Both the position numbers and the translations under genes were made by a program. This document shows, in pieces, positions 42,045 to 53,589 of a DNA stretch of 64,000 nt; the stretch's first letter is position 1, and each line of letters opens with the position of its first letter. This DNA comes from Bretschneidera sinensis (taxonomy: Eukaryota; Streptophyta; Magnoliopsida; Brassicales; Akaniaceae): assembly GCA_023935145.1 (NCBI GenBank), contig CM043703.1, positions 23,006,727 to 23,070,726 of the forward strand, written 5' to 3'. The notes under the pieces are model-generated. The model saw only the letters and a program-made list of their open reading frames with translations. It did not search any database and was not told the origin of the DNA.

Positions 42045-43450
42045 AAATTTGTGTATTTCAATATTTAAACTCAACTTATTTCATCTTTAAAATATCACAT
42101 TTTTATTGGTTTTATCTATGTTTATTACGTTTTTCCTTTATGTTATATTTAAAACATTTTTTTAATCTAAAAGCTTTTCAACTACTCATCATATCCAATT
42201 TTTTTATCTGAACATTTTTTATCTATTAGCTTTTCATTTCCTCAGTATATTTAAATTTTGTATTTACTCATTATACTAAAATTTTGTATATTTCAATATT
42301 TAGTCTATCTTATTTCATCTTAATATTCCTACATTTTTATCTATTAGCTTTTTTATTCAAAATTTGTATTTCAATATAAAAATTATCATACTTCATCTTT
42401 AAAATCTCTTATTTTTATTAGTATCTATTAACTCTTTGGTGTGGTTTGGGTAATATTTTAAGTGAAGATTAAAACAACTTTTCTGAAAAATTGTTTTAAT
42501 CTTCACTTAAAGCATTATCTAAATCAGACCTTTCTCACCTCAATGTATTCAAATTTTGTATATTTCAGTATATAAACTTATCTTATTTTATTTTTAAAAT
42601 CTTATTTTTTATTAATTTTTTTTTAAAAAAAATCAGAGACTTGTATATTTCAATATCTAAACTTATCTTATTTTATTTTTAAAATCCTTATTTTTTCTAT
42701 TAGCTTTTTCTCTTAGAACATATTTTTTTTTATCTATTTGTTTTTCAACAACTTATTATATTTAAAAAATTTATCAAAGAACTTTTATTTATCTATTAAC
42801 TTTTTTTGTTTCCTTATCATATTAAATTTTTGTATATTTCAATATTAAGTTTATCTTATTTCATCATTAAAATCCTGTATTTTTTTTATCTATTATTTTT
42901 GTTTATATTTATTAGCTTTTTATCTCTTCATTATAATCAAATTTTTATATTTCAATATCAAACTTATCTCACTTTATCTAAGAGCGATAGACTTAACAAT
43001 ATCTAGTAGCATTTTATCTCCTCACTGGTGTATATTTCAATATTCAAACCTATAACTTATTTCATTTTAAGAATTCTGTTTTTTTTTTTTTTTGTCTATT
43101 ACCTTAATCTATATCTATTAGTTTTTTCTTATTATATTAAGAGCTTTTTTTTTATCTATTAGATTTTTAACTATTCATTTTTTTATCAGAGCATTTGTTT
43201 GTCTATTAACTTTATTTATATTTCTTATCTTTTTTTTATCTTCTCATTACATTCAAATTTTGTATCTACTTAGTATATTAAAATTTATATATTTCAATAT
43301 TTAGCTTATCTTATTTCATCTTAAGAATTCTGTAATATTTATTTATTAACTTTATATATCTCTAAAAAAACTATTTTCTTATTATATTCAAATTTAGTAT
43401 ATTTTATTATATATTTGATCTTATATCATCTTAAAACTTATGTTTTTTTA
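42045..43450. repeat. Degenerate AT-rich repeat region
   Basis: About ten imperfect copies of a motif close to gtatatttcaatatttaaac followed by ttatcttatttcatctttaaaatc and tatctattagctttt, e.g. near 42,050, 42,286, 42,367, 42,558, 42,643, 42,832, 42,947, 43,030, 43,287 and 43,402. Spacing is irregular (60-250 bp). One of the copies is interrupted by the MITE. It may be an old satellite or a decayed element. Confidence 0.75.
42438..42530. mobile_element. 93-bp MITE-like hairpin
   Basis: Two 40-bp arms, 42,438-42,477 and 42,491-42,530, are inverted repeats. The inner 20 bp (ttaagtgaagattaaaacaa) pair perfectly and the outer 20 bp with a few mismatches; the loop is 13 nt. Outer ends read GGTSTGRTTTRG. 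Flanked by ttt on both sides (42,435-42,437, 42,531-42,533), possibly a 3-bp target duplication, though in an AT-rich region this is weak. Superfamily not determined. Confidence 0.8.
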
Positions 43451-45596
43451 TCTAAAAGGTTTATTTATATAAATTACGATCATATGAGAAAAGATATATG
43501 AAAACAAATCCTACTTATATTAGGAAAAAAGCTAACATAATACACTTAATTGGTACCAGTAAAATAAATTATTTTTTTGAGATGAAAAATTAATAGAGTT
43601 TTAAATTTTAAATAATAAGAGTTGTAAATGCATATGAAGTCATTAATAAGTTAATAATTATATTAGATAAACCCTTATGTGGAATACAATCATTTGAAAA
43701 TGAAATTGGCAATACAAATTTTTTGACAAAATTTATATGATATTTAGGATTGTATCTTGTGTAAGAGAAAATGTATTTGAAATTTAAATTTAAATAAAAA
43801 AAAATTTACTGATAAAATTTATCTTACAGTTAACAGTTCAGTTTCTATGAGAAAAAAACTTAAGGTGTTCATATTAAAAAAATTGTAAAAAAAAATGTGC
43901 TATTGTATACATCTACATCACTGTCTATGTAGGCATTGTCATGTTTACATATATCTTTTACCCTTAAACTATCACAAATTTATTGCTACTTAAACTATTG
44001 TTAGGTTTGATTCCTCCATGGGCGAGTTAGTTGGAATTCAAAGTGTAAAACTATTTCTTTCTTTCTTTCTTCTTTTTCTGTGACTAGATAATGGATACTA
44101 AAAATACAAATAGATGAGACCTCTTACAAACAGAGAAAGAGATATGAAAATGGCATTCTCTACATCTTCATGATAGCCTTTTCCATACAATTACGAAATA
44201 ATAAAATAGAGAACACCATAAAAATTCATTGAGGATAAAAAAAAAGTTTGTCTTTCCTATCCCCCTACCCCTAAAATAAAAAGAAAGAGAAACAAAGAAA
44301 ATGGTCATTTGACATTAAATAAATACAATACAAATCATTATTGATCAATAAATATTTATTTAAGTTTTAGATACTCAAGCTATTACTCAAAAAAAAATTA
44401 TTTAGACAACAATCTCCCAGTAGAATATATTAGTAAAAGAGAAAACAAAACAAAATCAAGAACACTTACTAGAGAGAAATTAAAAGCCTGATCCCAAACT
44501 TAGTAGCTCTTATTTATTCACATTCACGTCAAAAACCACTTAAATCTGCATATTAACCCAAACACAGTATTAATAAAAAAAATCAATCAAAATTAAAAAA
44601 AAAACACTTTTCAATCAAACCATTCAAGCAAAGAATAACCACACCAAAAAGAATTAAAATATTCTCTATTCACATTTAGTCCACTAAAGAAGATCCTATC
44701 ACTCGAAAAAAGCTCCAAAAACAAAAGCTAACAGTGTCTTCACTTACACTGATTCACGAAACAGAGAGAATGTGAGGGAGAAAATAGAATTTACCTCCTT
44801 GTTCTAGTGGCTAGAATGGTCGGAGAAGTTGCGATGGTTGAAGGGATAAACAACCACTGATTTAATTATGTTTTAGAGAGACACTTGGATAACTGTTTCT
44901 ATTAGATTTAATCAATTTTTGTTTCACTTATCTCTAATTTGTGTGGCCTCAATCTTATTTACAATAGAACCATTGATTAATTATGAGATACAAATAATTT
45001 TTTATAGATAATTATAATTAATATAGCAGACTTTTATCTATCAGTAACATAAAAGATGAGGGTAAATTTCGTTTAGATAAGTTTAATTAATTATTGATAG
45101 ATATCAAGTGGAATCCAAATAAACCATTTAAAAAACCTCTATTGAATTTTAATCTTATCAGTTCACTTGAGTTGTTAAAAAAGTCAACAACTAAGGGTTT
45201 CTATTATTTCAAAAAAAAAAAAAGAGTTTCTGAAACCAATTGGATGAGTTAATAAATTGTGAGAATATCAAAGGTAAAACCAACTCTCAAATCCCCATTT
45301 ATCATGATGTAAATAGTAGACAGTATTAACGTCCTCAACACTGTCAAGCATACCACCTATGATCCAATAGTAAAAGGATTTCATTATTGTTTAAACAATA
45401 TTAATGTGATAGACTTATCAATAAAAATCAGCTTTGTGCTCGTGTATTTGATCATAAAAATTCATTGAAGTGATTTTCTAAATTATTGTTATTTTTATTA
45501 TTTAACTTTCATATAATTTAATAGAAAATCATTTTTATATTTATTTTTGTATTAAATATAAAATTGAATGAAATCAAATTATTAATTTTTAAGAAC

Positions 45597-45789
45597 GAGT
45601 TCGATTTTTCATATCAACAACTCTTTTATAGATAATAAGAATTATAATGTGAGTGAATATTAATCAAGAATTATTATGGTAATAATTAATGGAGATCGAA
45701 TTCGATTTTTCATATCAACAATTCTTTTGTAGTTAATAAAATGTGAGTGAATATTAATCAAGAATTATTATGGTTATTATTAATTGAGC
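45597..45789. repeat. 100-bp tandem duplication
   Basis: Units 45,597-45,697 and 45,698-45,789 share ttcgatttttcatatcaaca and gtgagtgaatattaatcaag, with an 11-bp deletion in the second. It lies about 200 bp upstream of ALY exon 2. Confidence 0.85.
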
Positions 45790-45979
45790 GATTAAATAAT
45801 TTTGTTAGTTAAAGATAAAACATACAAATATTTGAATTTGAAAGTAAGTATATTTTATTTGAAAAAAAGAATTTGATAATTAAGTGGTATGTCCATGTCA
45901 GTGTCCACATCATTACTTATGTGACACGCTAGAACTATTCTACTTATATATATATATGCAACAAATGAAAGTGAAAGAG

Positions 45980-46087
45980 CATATGTGGCAGCACCAGTTT
46001 GTGCCCATTGGTGGAGCTAATGTAGAGTGGAGCACGTAGCTATACATATCAAACTTGGATTATGGTGTTCCTAATGAAGATATTAAT
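45980..46087 (+). CDS. ALY/REF exon 2 (start of RRM), with an in-frame stop
   Basis: After an acceptor-like aaagag the frame reads HMWQHQFVPIGGANVEWST, then TAG (46,037-46,039) where ALY proteins have Lys, then LYISNLDYGVPNEDIN and a gt donor at 46,088. MWQHQF fits the conserved WxHDMF motif before the RRM and LYISNL is RNP2. The next exon continues exactly with the next RRM residues. The stop may mark a pseudogene; alternatively tag serves as acceptor and the exon starts at 46,040, though no pyrimidine tract precedes it. Confidence 0.8.
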
Positions 46088-46250
46088 GTAATATTTTTCT
46101 ATTACGTGTTAGTTCATATCACGGATTTCTATGCTTTTTTATTTCTTTTCTTTTTTAATTATCTAATTAGCATTTTTTTTGGGAGTGTGTGCTTATTATG
46201 GTAATTCCTGTTTTATTAATCCTTTGTTATATAAGTTTCAAAAAAGAATG

Positions 46251-46791
46251 TGTTGATGCTGAAAATCTGTCGAGAATTAGAACAGCCGATGAGCGGAACC
46301 TGCACACACAAAATAAGGAGAAAACCTAAAAGTCACCGGAGGGGGTGTGTCTCTAAGGGACTCTAAAATGCCTAAGTTAGTATAGGACTTTTGGGGAAAT
46401 AAGGAGAGCTATGTGAAACCAGGAACTGTGAGTAATGAATTGAATGTACCTTTTGATTATGAGAGCCATTTTTATCGTTTGTCGGAGCTGAGTCCGATTA
46501 GGAGAATGATTTTAATGTTGTAATAGGAATAACATTCCTCTTAGATAAGACTGGAGTTATTTACATGTTGGATTTGAATAACATTTTATCCATAAATTGG
46601 AGTATTGTAGTAGTACTAGGACATTGACGTGAGATTACCACGACACTTCTCGATGTAAAATTATCGTAATGCCCCTTGCCAAGTGTGAAGATTTTATTGG
46701 TTGATCTGTTTAGATTACGGAATTACTTTTTTTCCCTTAAAGGTTACCACGTGTCACAGTATCATTTGAGAGAGAATTTTCCTCTACATCA
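46251..46791 (-). mobile_element. 3' LTR of element F
   Basis: 541 bp, tgttgatgctgaaaatc...cctctacatca. Homologous to 55,470-56,254, but with a single copy of the 250-bp segment that is doubled there. Confidence 0.88.
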
Positions 46792-46854
46792 GATATCCCC
46801 CATTTCCTTTACTGTAGTTATGCAGTTGAGGAAGTACTTTATGAAATATGTGCT

Positions 46855-47097
46855 TGGTATGATGTGACTAAGGCTTGATGTGTTGTGCTCGGCATGCGGT
46901 GGTCGAAGCTTGAGGTGCTTTGCATGAGGTAGCCAAGGCTTGGTATTTCATGCTCGGTGTGTGGTAGCTGAGTCTTGAGGTGCTTGGCATGATGTGCCTA
47001 AGGCTTGGCCTGTCATGCTCGGTGTGTGGTAGCTGAAGCTTGAAATGCTTGGCATAATATAGCCAAGACTTGTCGTGCTCGGCATGCGGTGGTCGAG
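46855..47097. repeat. 65-bp tandem repeat, about 3.7 copies
   Basis: The word aggcttg recurs at 46,871, 46,936, 47,001 and (as agacttg) 47,066, exactly 65 bp apart, within units containing gtgctcggcatgcggtggtc and gaagcttgaggtgcttggca. The array ends at the insertion point of element E. Confidence 0.88.
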
Positions 47098-48489
47098 TGT
47101 CACGGTACGCATCATTTGACATGGTTGCTACCCATAAGTTGGCCTTTGAATAGGCTGTGTGGTTATCTTTGTGACTGTTGTGCAGCAAGTGTGGCCTAGT
47201 TATGGGGCGGTTATGCAGCAGATGTGTGTTAGTGGTATGCTAGTGGGGCACAGTGGTAGTTTCATAATTATGTGGTTTATACTTCGAAAATTAATGGAAA
47301 ATTTTGGGAAGTGTCTGGAAGATGCACTCAGTGATAAGGTATGCTCAGATTCGACAGATTATGGAAACTGGATTTATTAAAGGATTATAACGACTCAAGC
47401 ATGAGGTATGTTTCTTTTTGGTAATGCTCAGAATGACTTAAGACTCTATAGAAGGACAGTGTGTCAGGTTCTCCACCACCCCTAGTGTACACACATGGGC
47501 CATGATGGACATGGTTTGAGCGATGTGTAGGAACTAAGTGAGGTTCCCAAATAAACTTGGGGTGCAGGTTTAGAGCCACCATAGGGTGGCTCAATCCTCC
47601 TTAAAGCGGGGAGCTTCATGGACAGTAGAAGTGGCCCGTATGCATTATATTGCGCTATTTTCCCATGCTTGAGGCTTCGTCCTTACAGTTGTTATCGTGT
47701 AGGCTATCAAATATGTGTGCAAGCAGTGTGTAGTTCTGTTGTCGCAATGTGACACCTATGTGAGGTATTATATATATGTTCAACATAATGATGGGAGGTA
47801 TTATGCATTGATGGTTGAGTTGTGCATCGACTCTCTTCAGTTGGACTTACAACCTATGTGCATGCAGTCAAGTTTGAGAGTTGGTTATAGGAAGCTAAAT
47901 TTATGGGCGGTATGCTTTCAGTTAGGATGGTGGACTATCATTCATGCGTTTAGCATAAGTACATAGGGAATTGTGCATTTGTGGGTGAACAATGGTTCAG
48001 TGGCAAGCATATTGAAGGGCGACATTGTGCGTCTTCAATAGGCAAATAGTGTATGATGGATTACAGGTCATTGAGCTAAGAATTAACACAGATGATAACT
48101 CTATGGCATTTTTAGGATGTCTTGGGGTACCAATGAGACTTTACTCGTGTGCTCTTAATCAGGTAAGTGTTCCTCATTGGATTCTAAAGGCATTAGGGCT
48201 GATAAGGCCTATTAGCACATGTTCTTGGTTATTCAGGTCAGTGGGATGTTTAAGGTTGGTTCAAGAGCGATGCGATAACCTCTAGGACAATGTTAAGTGT
48301 CTTGTGAGTTTCATGACATTGTGGGTTTGAGTTTCAGAGAAAGTGTGTTGAGTTATGTGGCTTCAAAAAGGTTGCCTTGTGAATTATTGAGGTGAAAAAC
48401 TCAATGTGAAGAAAGGTTGGCTAGAACTTGGAGAAATTTTAGTACCGCACGATCCTTTGGATTTAGGGCAAATCTGGCAGACCGTGATA
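47098..48489 (+). mobile_element. 5' LTR of element E
   Basis: About 1,392 bp from TGTCACGGTACGC to ACCGTGATA, the ends being inverted complements. The right end is set by the primer site at 48,492-48,503 (tggtatcagatc, one mismatch to the initiator-Met type). Homologous over 1.3 kb to 50,566-51,904. Confidence 0.82.
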
Positions 48490-48756
48490 GTTGGTATCAG
48501 ATCAACAGTTACTCTTTTTGGAGTGGCTTGGTATCTAGAAGAGACTTCGATCAATTAGTGGGTTGTAACTTCTTGAGCATCTCGGTCTTCTTGAGTAAGA
48601 TTGCAGTATCAGTTATCAGCTTTGTGGTATATATGAGTCGGCAAGATTCGGCATGACAACACTTGTATAGAGGCACGTTGTGGCCTTGTCACGAGTTTGA
48701 ATGGTGGCTTGATATTGTGATCTTAACCAGTGGACCAACGTAACTAAAAGGAATTC

Positions 48757-49034
48757 GTATGGTTACTAGCTTTGGAGAGTAAACCCTCGTGGAACATGTA
48801 TGGACATGATTCATGAGGGAGCTTTCAAGCATGGGTTATTGTGTTTATCTGAGATGGTAAATTTGCTCATGTGACTTGGTTACTAAAATGCATTTGTATG
48901 GTTACTAGCTTTGGAGAGCAGGCCCTTGTAGAATATGTATGGGTATGTTTAATGAGGGAGCTTTCAAGCGTGGGCTGGTGTGTTTGTCTGAGAGAGTGAA
49001 CTTGCACATGAGAGTTGGTTAGTGAGCACATTGA
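48757..49034. repeat. 139-bp tandem duplication in element E
   Basis: Units begin gtatggttactagctttgga at 48,757 and 48,896; they share gagggagctttcaagc further in. Confidence 0.88.
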
Positions 49035-49907
49035 TTGTGTGTTTGTGTGGGTACTACGAGGTGTGATAATTACTTCGGTTGTGATTGGAGTTAGCATCTG
49101 GTTCAGTGTCAACTTTGAGGACTCTGGCCAAGAGTGTTGGTTTGGTTCTTTCAGTTTTAGGTTAATGTTTTGCTTTATGAGGCATTGAAGGCCTATTATC
49201 GATCGTAGTGTTGTGGCATATGGATTGGTGGCTTCCTTGTGAGGAAAAAAGTTTCCATCTTGAGAGGGAAAATAGATTTCCCTAGCTAAGAGTTGACTTT
49301 AAAGTGAACAAGTGGGAGGAACCCATGGTGTCAAGAAATGACAAATTTGAGCTGGATTTTTGAGTAAGGTCCCTTGGTAATGAAAGGGTTTCCTTTGGCG
49401 CCCTGAATTGTGAGTTTGAGTGGGGGAGTCCCTCAAGCCTAAACTTAATGTTCATTATGGTGTTCTTCAAGAGTGGAGACAGTTTTAGTTTCATTTAGAC
49501 TAAAGAAGAATGTCGTCAGAGGAAAGTTGGCTTGCGAGCCACAGCTTACAAGGTGCAATTCTTCTTGCGTCCTGGTGTTAATTAAGGGTAGGCACATTTT
49601 GAAAATTTGAACGGACAAGAGTGGAGTGCCGCTAGAGGGCAGTTACCTAGTAAGCCATACTCGGAGGGGTGCATCCTTACTTGCGTCTTTGTGTTGCCTA
49701 AGAATATTTGCACACGCAACAAAGTTTGAGTTCTTGATTCGTAACACATTTTGAACCTTGTGTGGCAGGTTTGTCGAGCAGTTTGGATTTTGGTAATGAC
49801 TCAATGGAGCTTGAGTTAGGGTAAGCCTTGTGGCTGGAACACGATAATTTGTCTTACTGAGTGCACCCATAAGACAATTTCGAGTCCTAGAGGGAGGGAT
49901 CATGAGT

Positions 49908-50110
49908 TTGGTGGGCATGAGAGCCTCACCCAAAGGGGCGCACCTAAGATAAGTAGTGCCACAAACGTGTGGTTGGCATGAAGGCCTCGTCCAGAGGGGC
50001 ACATCCAAGATAAGTGGTGCCACAAGCGTGTGGCTGGCGTGAGTGCCTCGCCCAGAGGAGCACAATTAAGTGAAGTGGTGCCACAAGAGTGTGGTTGACA
50101 TAAGTGTTCA
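49908..50110. repeat. 61-bp tandem array in element E
   Basis: The word cacaaRcgtgtgg (or cacaagagtgtgg) occurs at 49,960, 50,021 and 50,082, 61 bp apart, with gcctcRcccagagggg and aagtggtgc in each unit; about 3.3 copies. Confidence 0.88.
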
Positions 50111-50565
50111 GCTCATAGGATCAAACCCAAAGGGATGAGAGAGTTGAGAGATAAGATATTTCAGTTGAGGCAAGTTAAAGGGTTACTTCTTGGTATGGTA
50201 AAGAAAGTCGCACACCCCGTTGCAAATCAAGTTTCAATTTTGAGGCATGATGAAATGTCATCATTAGGTAATCAAAACAATGTTTTAGTTGGCTTACGTG
50301 AAGTCTTCTGTGGAGCTTTAAGTTGAGTTCTTGTGCTTCTGAGGACAAAGAATGAATTCGAGCTTGAGTAAGGTGGAAGTGGAAGTGTGAGTTTACATCT
50401 TCGATCAAGTCTATAGAGATGGGTAAGCGACTAGTAAATCCTTAGATCGGCATGTGTGGTGCTCCAGGATCATGGGAAGATGTCACAAAGCTTTCTATGG
50501 AAACTTAGCTTTAGTTCTTATGTTGTGCATCGATGAGGGCATCAACCGAATGAAATGGGGGAGAA

Positions 50566-51904
50566 TGTCACGGTTCGCACCATTTGACATGGTTACTACC
50601 GGTGAGTTGGCCTTTGAATGGGCTATGTAGTGATCTTTATGACTATTTTGTAGCAAGTGTGGCCTAGTTGTTGGGCAGTTGTGCAACAAATGTGTGTCAG
50701 TGGTGTGCTGGTGGGGCACAGTAGCAGTTTTGTAATTATGTGATTTATACTCCGAAAATTAATGGGGAATTTTGGGGAGTGTTTGGAAGATGCACTCACT
50801 GATATGGTATGCTCAAATTCGGAAGATTATGGAAAATAGATTTATTAAAGGATTATGATGACTCAAGCATGAGGTATGTTTTCTTCTGGTAATGCTCAGA
50901 ATGACTTAAGACTCTATAGGGAGACAGTGTCTCAGGTTCTCCACCACCCCCAGTGTACACACATGGGCCATGATGGACATGGTTTCAGCTATGTGTGGGC
51001 ACTAAGTAAGCCTCCCAAGGAAACTTGGGGTGCGGGTTTGGGGCCACCATAGGGTGACTCAATCTTCCATGAAGTGGGGAGCTCTATGGACAGTATAGAT
51101 GCCTTATATGCACTATATTGCACTCTTCTCCTGTGTTTGAGGCTTCGTCCGTTCGGTCGCTATCGTGTGGGCTATCAGATATATCTTGACACTATGTATG
51201 CAAGCAGTGTACAGTTTTATTGTGGCAATGAGACACCCGTGGAGGTATCATCGGTTATGTTGTGGGCTATTATGTATGTGTTCAACATAATGATGGGAGG
51301 CATTATGCATTGATGGTTGAGTTGTGCATTGACTCTCTTCTGTTGGGCTTGCAGCCTATGTTCGTGCAGTCAGGTTTGAAAGTTGGTTACAAGAAGCCGA
51401 ATTTATAGGCAATATACTCTCAGTTAGGATGGTGGACTATCATTCATGTGTCTAGCATAAGTACAGAAGGAATGGTACATCAGTGGACGAACAATGGTTC
51501 AGTGACAAGCACAATGAGAGGCGGCATTGTACGATGGATTGCAGATCATTGAGCTAAGAATTGACACAGATGACAAATCTGTGGCATTTCTAGGATGTCT
51601 TGAGGTACCAATGGGACTTTACTCGTGTGCTCTTAATTGAGTAAGTATTCCTCATTGGGGTCTAAAGGAATGAGAGCTGATGAGGACTATTATCATTTAT
51701 TTGTGGCTATTCAGGTCAGTGGGATGTTTCAGGTTGGTTCAAAAGCAATGCGATAACCTTTGGGACAATGCTAAGTGTCTTACGAGTTTCATGACATTGT
51801 GGGTTTGAGTTTCAGAGAAAGTGTGTTGAGTTATGTGGCTTTAAAAATGTTGCCTTGCAAATTCTTGAGGTGAAAACTCAAGGTGAAGAAAGACTGGCTA
51901 GAGA
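50566..51904 (+). mobile_element. 3' LTR of element E, truncated
   Basis: Begins TGTCACGGTTCGCACC and follows the 5' LTR until ggctaga at 51,898-51,904; the last approximately 70 bp are missing and F-derived tandem repeats follow. Its target duplication is lost. Confidence 0.8.
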
Positions 51905-52262
51905 TGAGCGATGCTGGTCTCGATAGTGTGCATGCGCACAGTTTTCGGACTCAGTAGTGTGCATACGCACTAATGCTTAGGCTCGGGGGCAGCGTGTGCA
52001 CTAATCCTAAGGCTTAGAGGTGGCGTGCGCACTGATACTAGGACGTGGAGACAATATGAGCACTAATGCTAGGGCTCTGAGGCGGCATACGCACTGATGT
52101 TAGGGCTTGAAGGTGGTGTGAGCATTGATGCTTGGGCTCGGAGGCAGCGTGCGCATTGATGCATGGGCTTGGAGATGGTGTATGCACTAGTGCTAAAGCT
52201 TGGAGGCGATGTGCGCACTGATGCTAGAGCTCGAAGGCGGCATGTTCACAGATGCTTGGGCT
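51905..52262. repeat. 31-bp minisatellite, about 10 copies
   Basis: A unit close to gtgcgcactgatgctagggc plus tcggaggcggc repeats with core words at 51,930, 51,961, 51,994, 52,025, 52,056, 52,087, 52,118, 52,149, 52,180, 52,211 and 52,241; from 51,994 on the period is 30-31 bp. GC-rich against AT-rich surroundings. Lies in element F, next to the broken end of element E. Confidence 0.9.
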
Positions 52263-52329
52263 AAGCAGTGTGTACCAATGTGCACCTCGACACTCCAAAG
52301 TGTGAGACATGGTATCGTGTGACTCGGCT

Positions 52330-53200
52330 TCAACAAGGAGCAAAAGTCCAAAGAGAATGACTTGGAGTGAACCCCTCGGAGTCTTGGAGATAGGTCCAAG
52401 GAGTTAATCTTGGCATAAACTCCTCGAAACATAAGAGATAAGTTCAAGGAGGGGATGGTTCCGAAGAGAATGACTTGGATCAAACTCCTCGGAGTTTTGG
52501 AGATGGGTCCGAGGAGAATGCTTGGGATCGAACTCCTCTGAGTCTTGAAGATGGGTCTGAGGAGGATACTTAGGATCGAACTCCTCGGAGTCTTTAAGAT
52601 GGGTTCGAGGAAAATGACTTGGATCAAACTTCTCGAAGTTGTGGAGATGGGTCCAAGAAAGATGCTTGGGATCAAACTCCTTATAGTCTTGGAGACAAGT
52701 CCAAGGAAAATGACTTAGATCAAACTCCTCAGAGTTTGGAGATGGGTCTGAGGAGAATGACTTGGATCAAACTCCTCTGAGTTTGGAGATAGGTCCGAGG
52801 AGAATACTTGGGATCGAATTCCTCGGAGTCTTGGAAATGGATCCGAGGAGAATGACTTGGATCAAACTCCTCAGAGTTGTAAAGATAGGTCCGAGGAGGA
52901 TGCTTAGGATCGAACTCCTCAGAGTCTTTGAGATGGGTCCAAGGAGAATAACTTGGATCAAACTCTTCGGATTTGTGGAGATAGGTCCGATGAAGATGCT
53001 TGGGATCGAACTCCTCGGAGTCTTGGAGATGGGTCTGAAGAGAATGACTTGGATCAAACTACTTTTAGTTGTCGAGATTTATTTGAGGATGATGACTCGG
53101 ATCAAACTCCTCAGAGTCTTGGAGATGGGTCTGAGAAGACTGACTTGGAATCGAACTCCTCGAAGTTGTGGAGATAGGTCCGAGGATGAATGCCTTGTAA
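52330..53200. repeat. 48-bp minisatellite, about 17 copies, coding-length period
   Basis: The word gatcRaactcct recurs every 47-49 bp from 52,478 to about 53,148, with earlier degenerate units from 52,330. Alternate units differ (gaatgacttggatcaaactc versus gatgcttgggatcgaactcc), hinting at a 96-bp higher-order unit. Because 48 is 16 codons, long frames exist on both strands (plus 52,762-53,256; minus 52,675-52,193 and 53,057-52,767). They encode 16-residue repeats such as RMTWIKLLRVVEIGPR. Whether any is translated is unknown. Confidence 0.93.
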
Positions 53201-53589
53201 AAAAATTCCAAGTAATGAGAATGGGTGATTTATTGCTTTGTAAGAAAGGCCAGTAATGCCTTAGACCTTATTCTTTAATGAATGATATGGGCGTGGACCC
53301 TTTTTACAAGGGCTTCTGAAGAGAGAAGGAACTCGACACTACCTCATCGACCTTGATTAAAAGGTCTTCTGAGGAGAAAAGAAACTTAACAATCTCTTCT
53401 CTGCCTTAATTGAAAGGGCTTTTGAGAAGAGAGAGAGCTTGGCACTCTTAGTGATGACTTTGATGAGGATTTCGTGGTGAGAAGAAGCTCGAGGCTTCCT
53501 TCTCGGTGAAGCAATTTTAACATGAATTCAGAAATAAAAACTTTATTGATAACTAGCTGGAATTACATGTCTAGAAAAGAAAAGAGAAA

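Larger units (their letters stand above)
40504..45979 (+). other. Long AT-rich intron of the ALY gene
   Basis: About 5.5 kb with no coding sequence I recognise, between ALY exons 1 and 2. It holds a degenerate AT-rich repeat region (42,045-43,450), a 93-bp hairpin MITE (42,438-42,530), a 100-bp tandem duplication (45,597-45,789), and at 41,157-41,180 the word gaacccgtgcaaatgcac, common at ends of some plant repeats. Short ORFs here are chance. Confidence 0.6.
48490..50565 (+). mobile_element. Interior of element E
   Basis: 2.1 kb without recognised protein domains; ORFs up to 140 codons occur on both strands but none has a retroelement motif. It contains a 139-bp tandem duplication (48,757-49,034) and a 61-bp tandem array (49,908-50,110). 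Other phrases (ttggcttgcgagccacagct, gtaagccatactcggagggg) suggest more, older duplications. Such an interior may serve only as packaged RNA, using another element's proteins. Confidence 0.65.
47098..51904 (+). mobile_element. Element E: non-autonomous LTR retroelement
   Basis: LTRs 47,098-48,489 and 50,566-51,904 (the right one truncated), primer site, 2.1 kb interior without any gag, RT or integrase motif, and polypurine tract gaaatgggggagaa (50,552-50,565). This is the structure of a large retrotransposon derivative (LARD). It reads opposite to element F. Confidence 0.83.

Noticed and set aside
49908..53200. Regular repeats as a CRISPR array
   Set aside because: Units are contiguous tandem repeats without unique spacers, inside plant retroelements.
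52193..53256. 160-164 codon ORFs as a novel gene
   Set aside because: They are the translation of a 48-bp minisatellite in both directions. Kept only as a finding about period, not as a gene.
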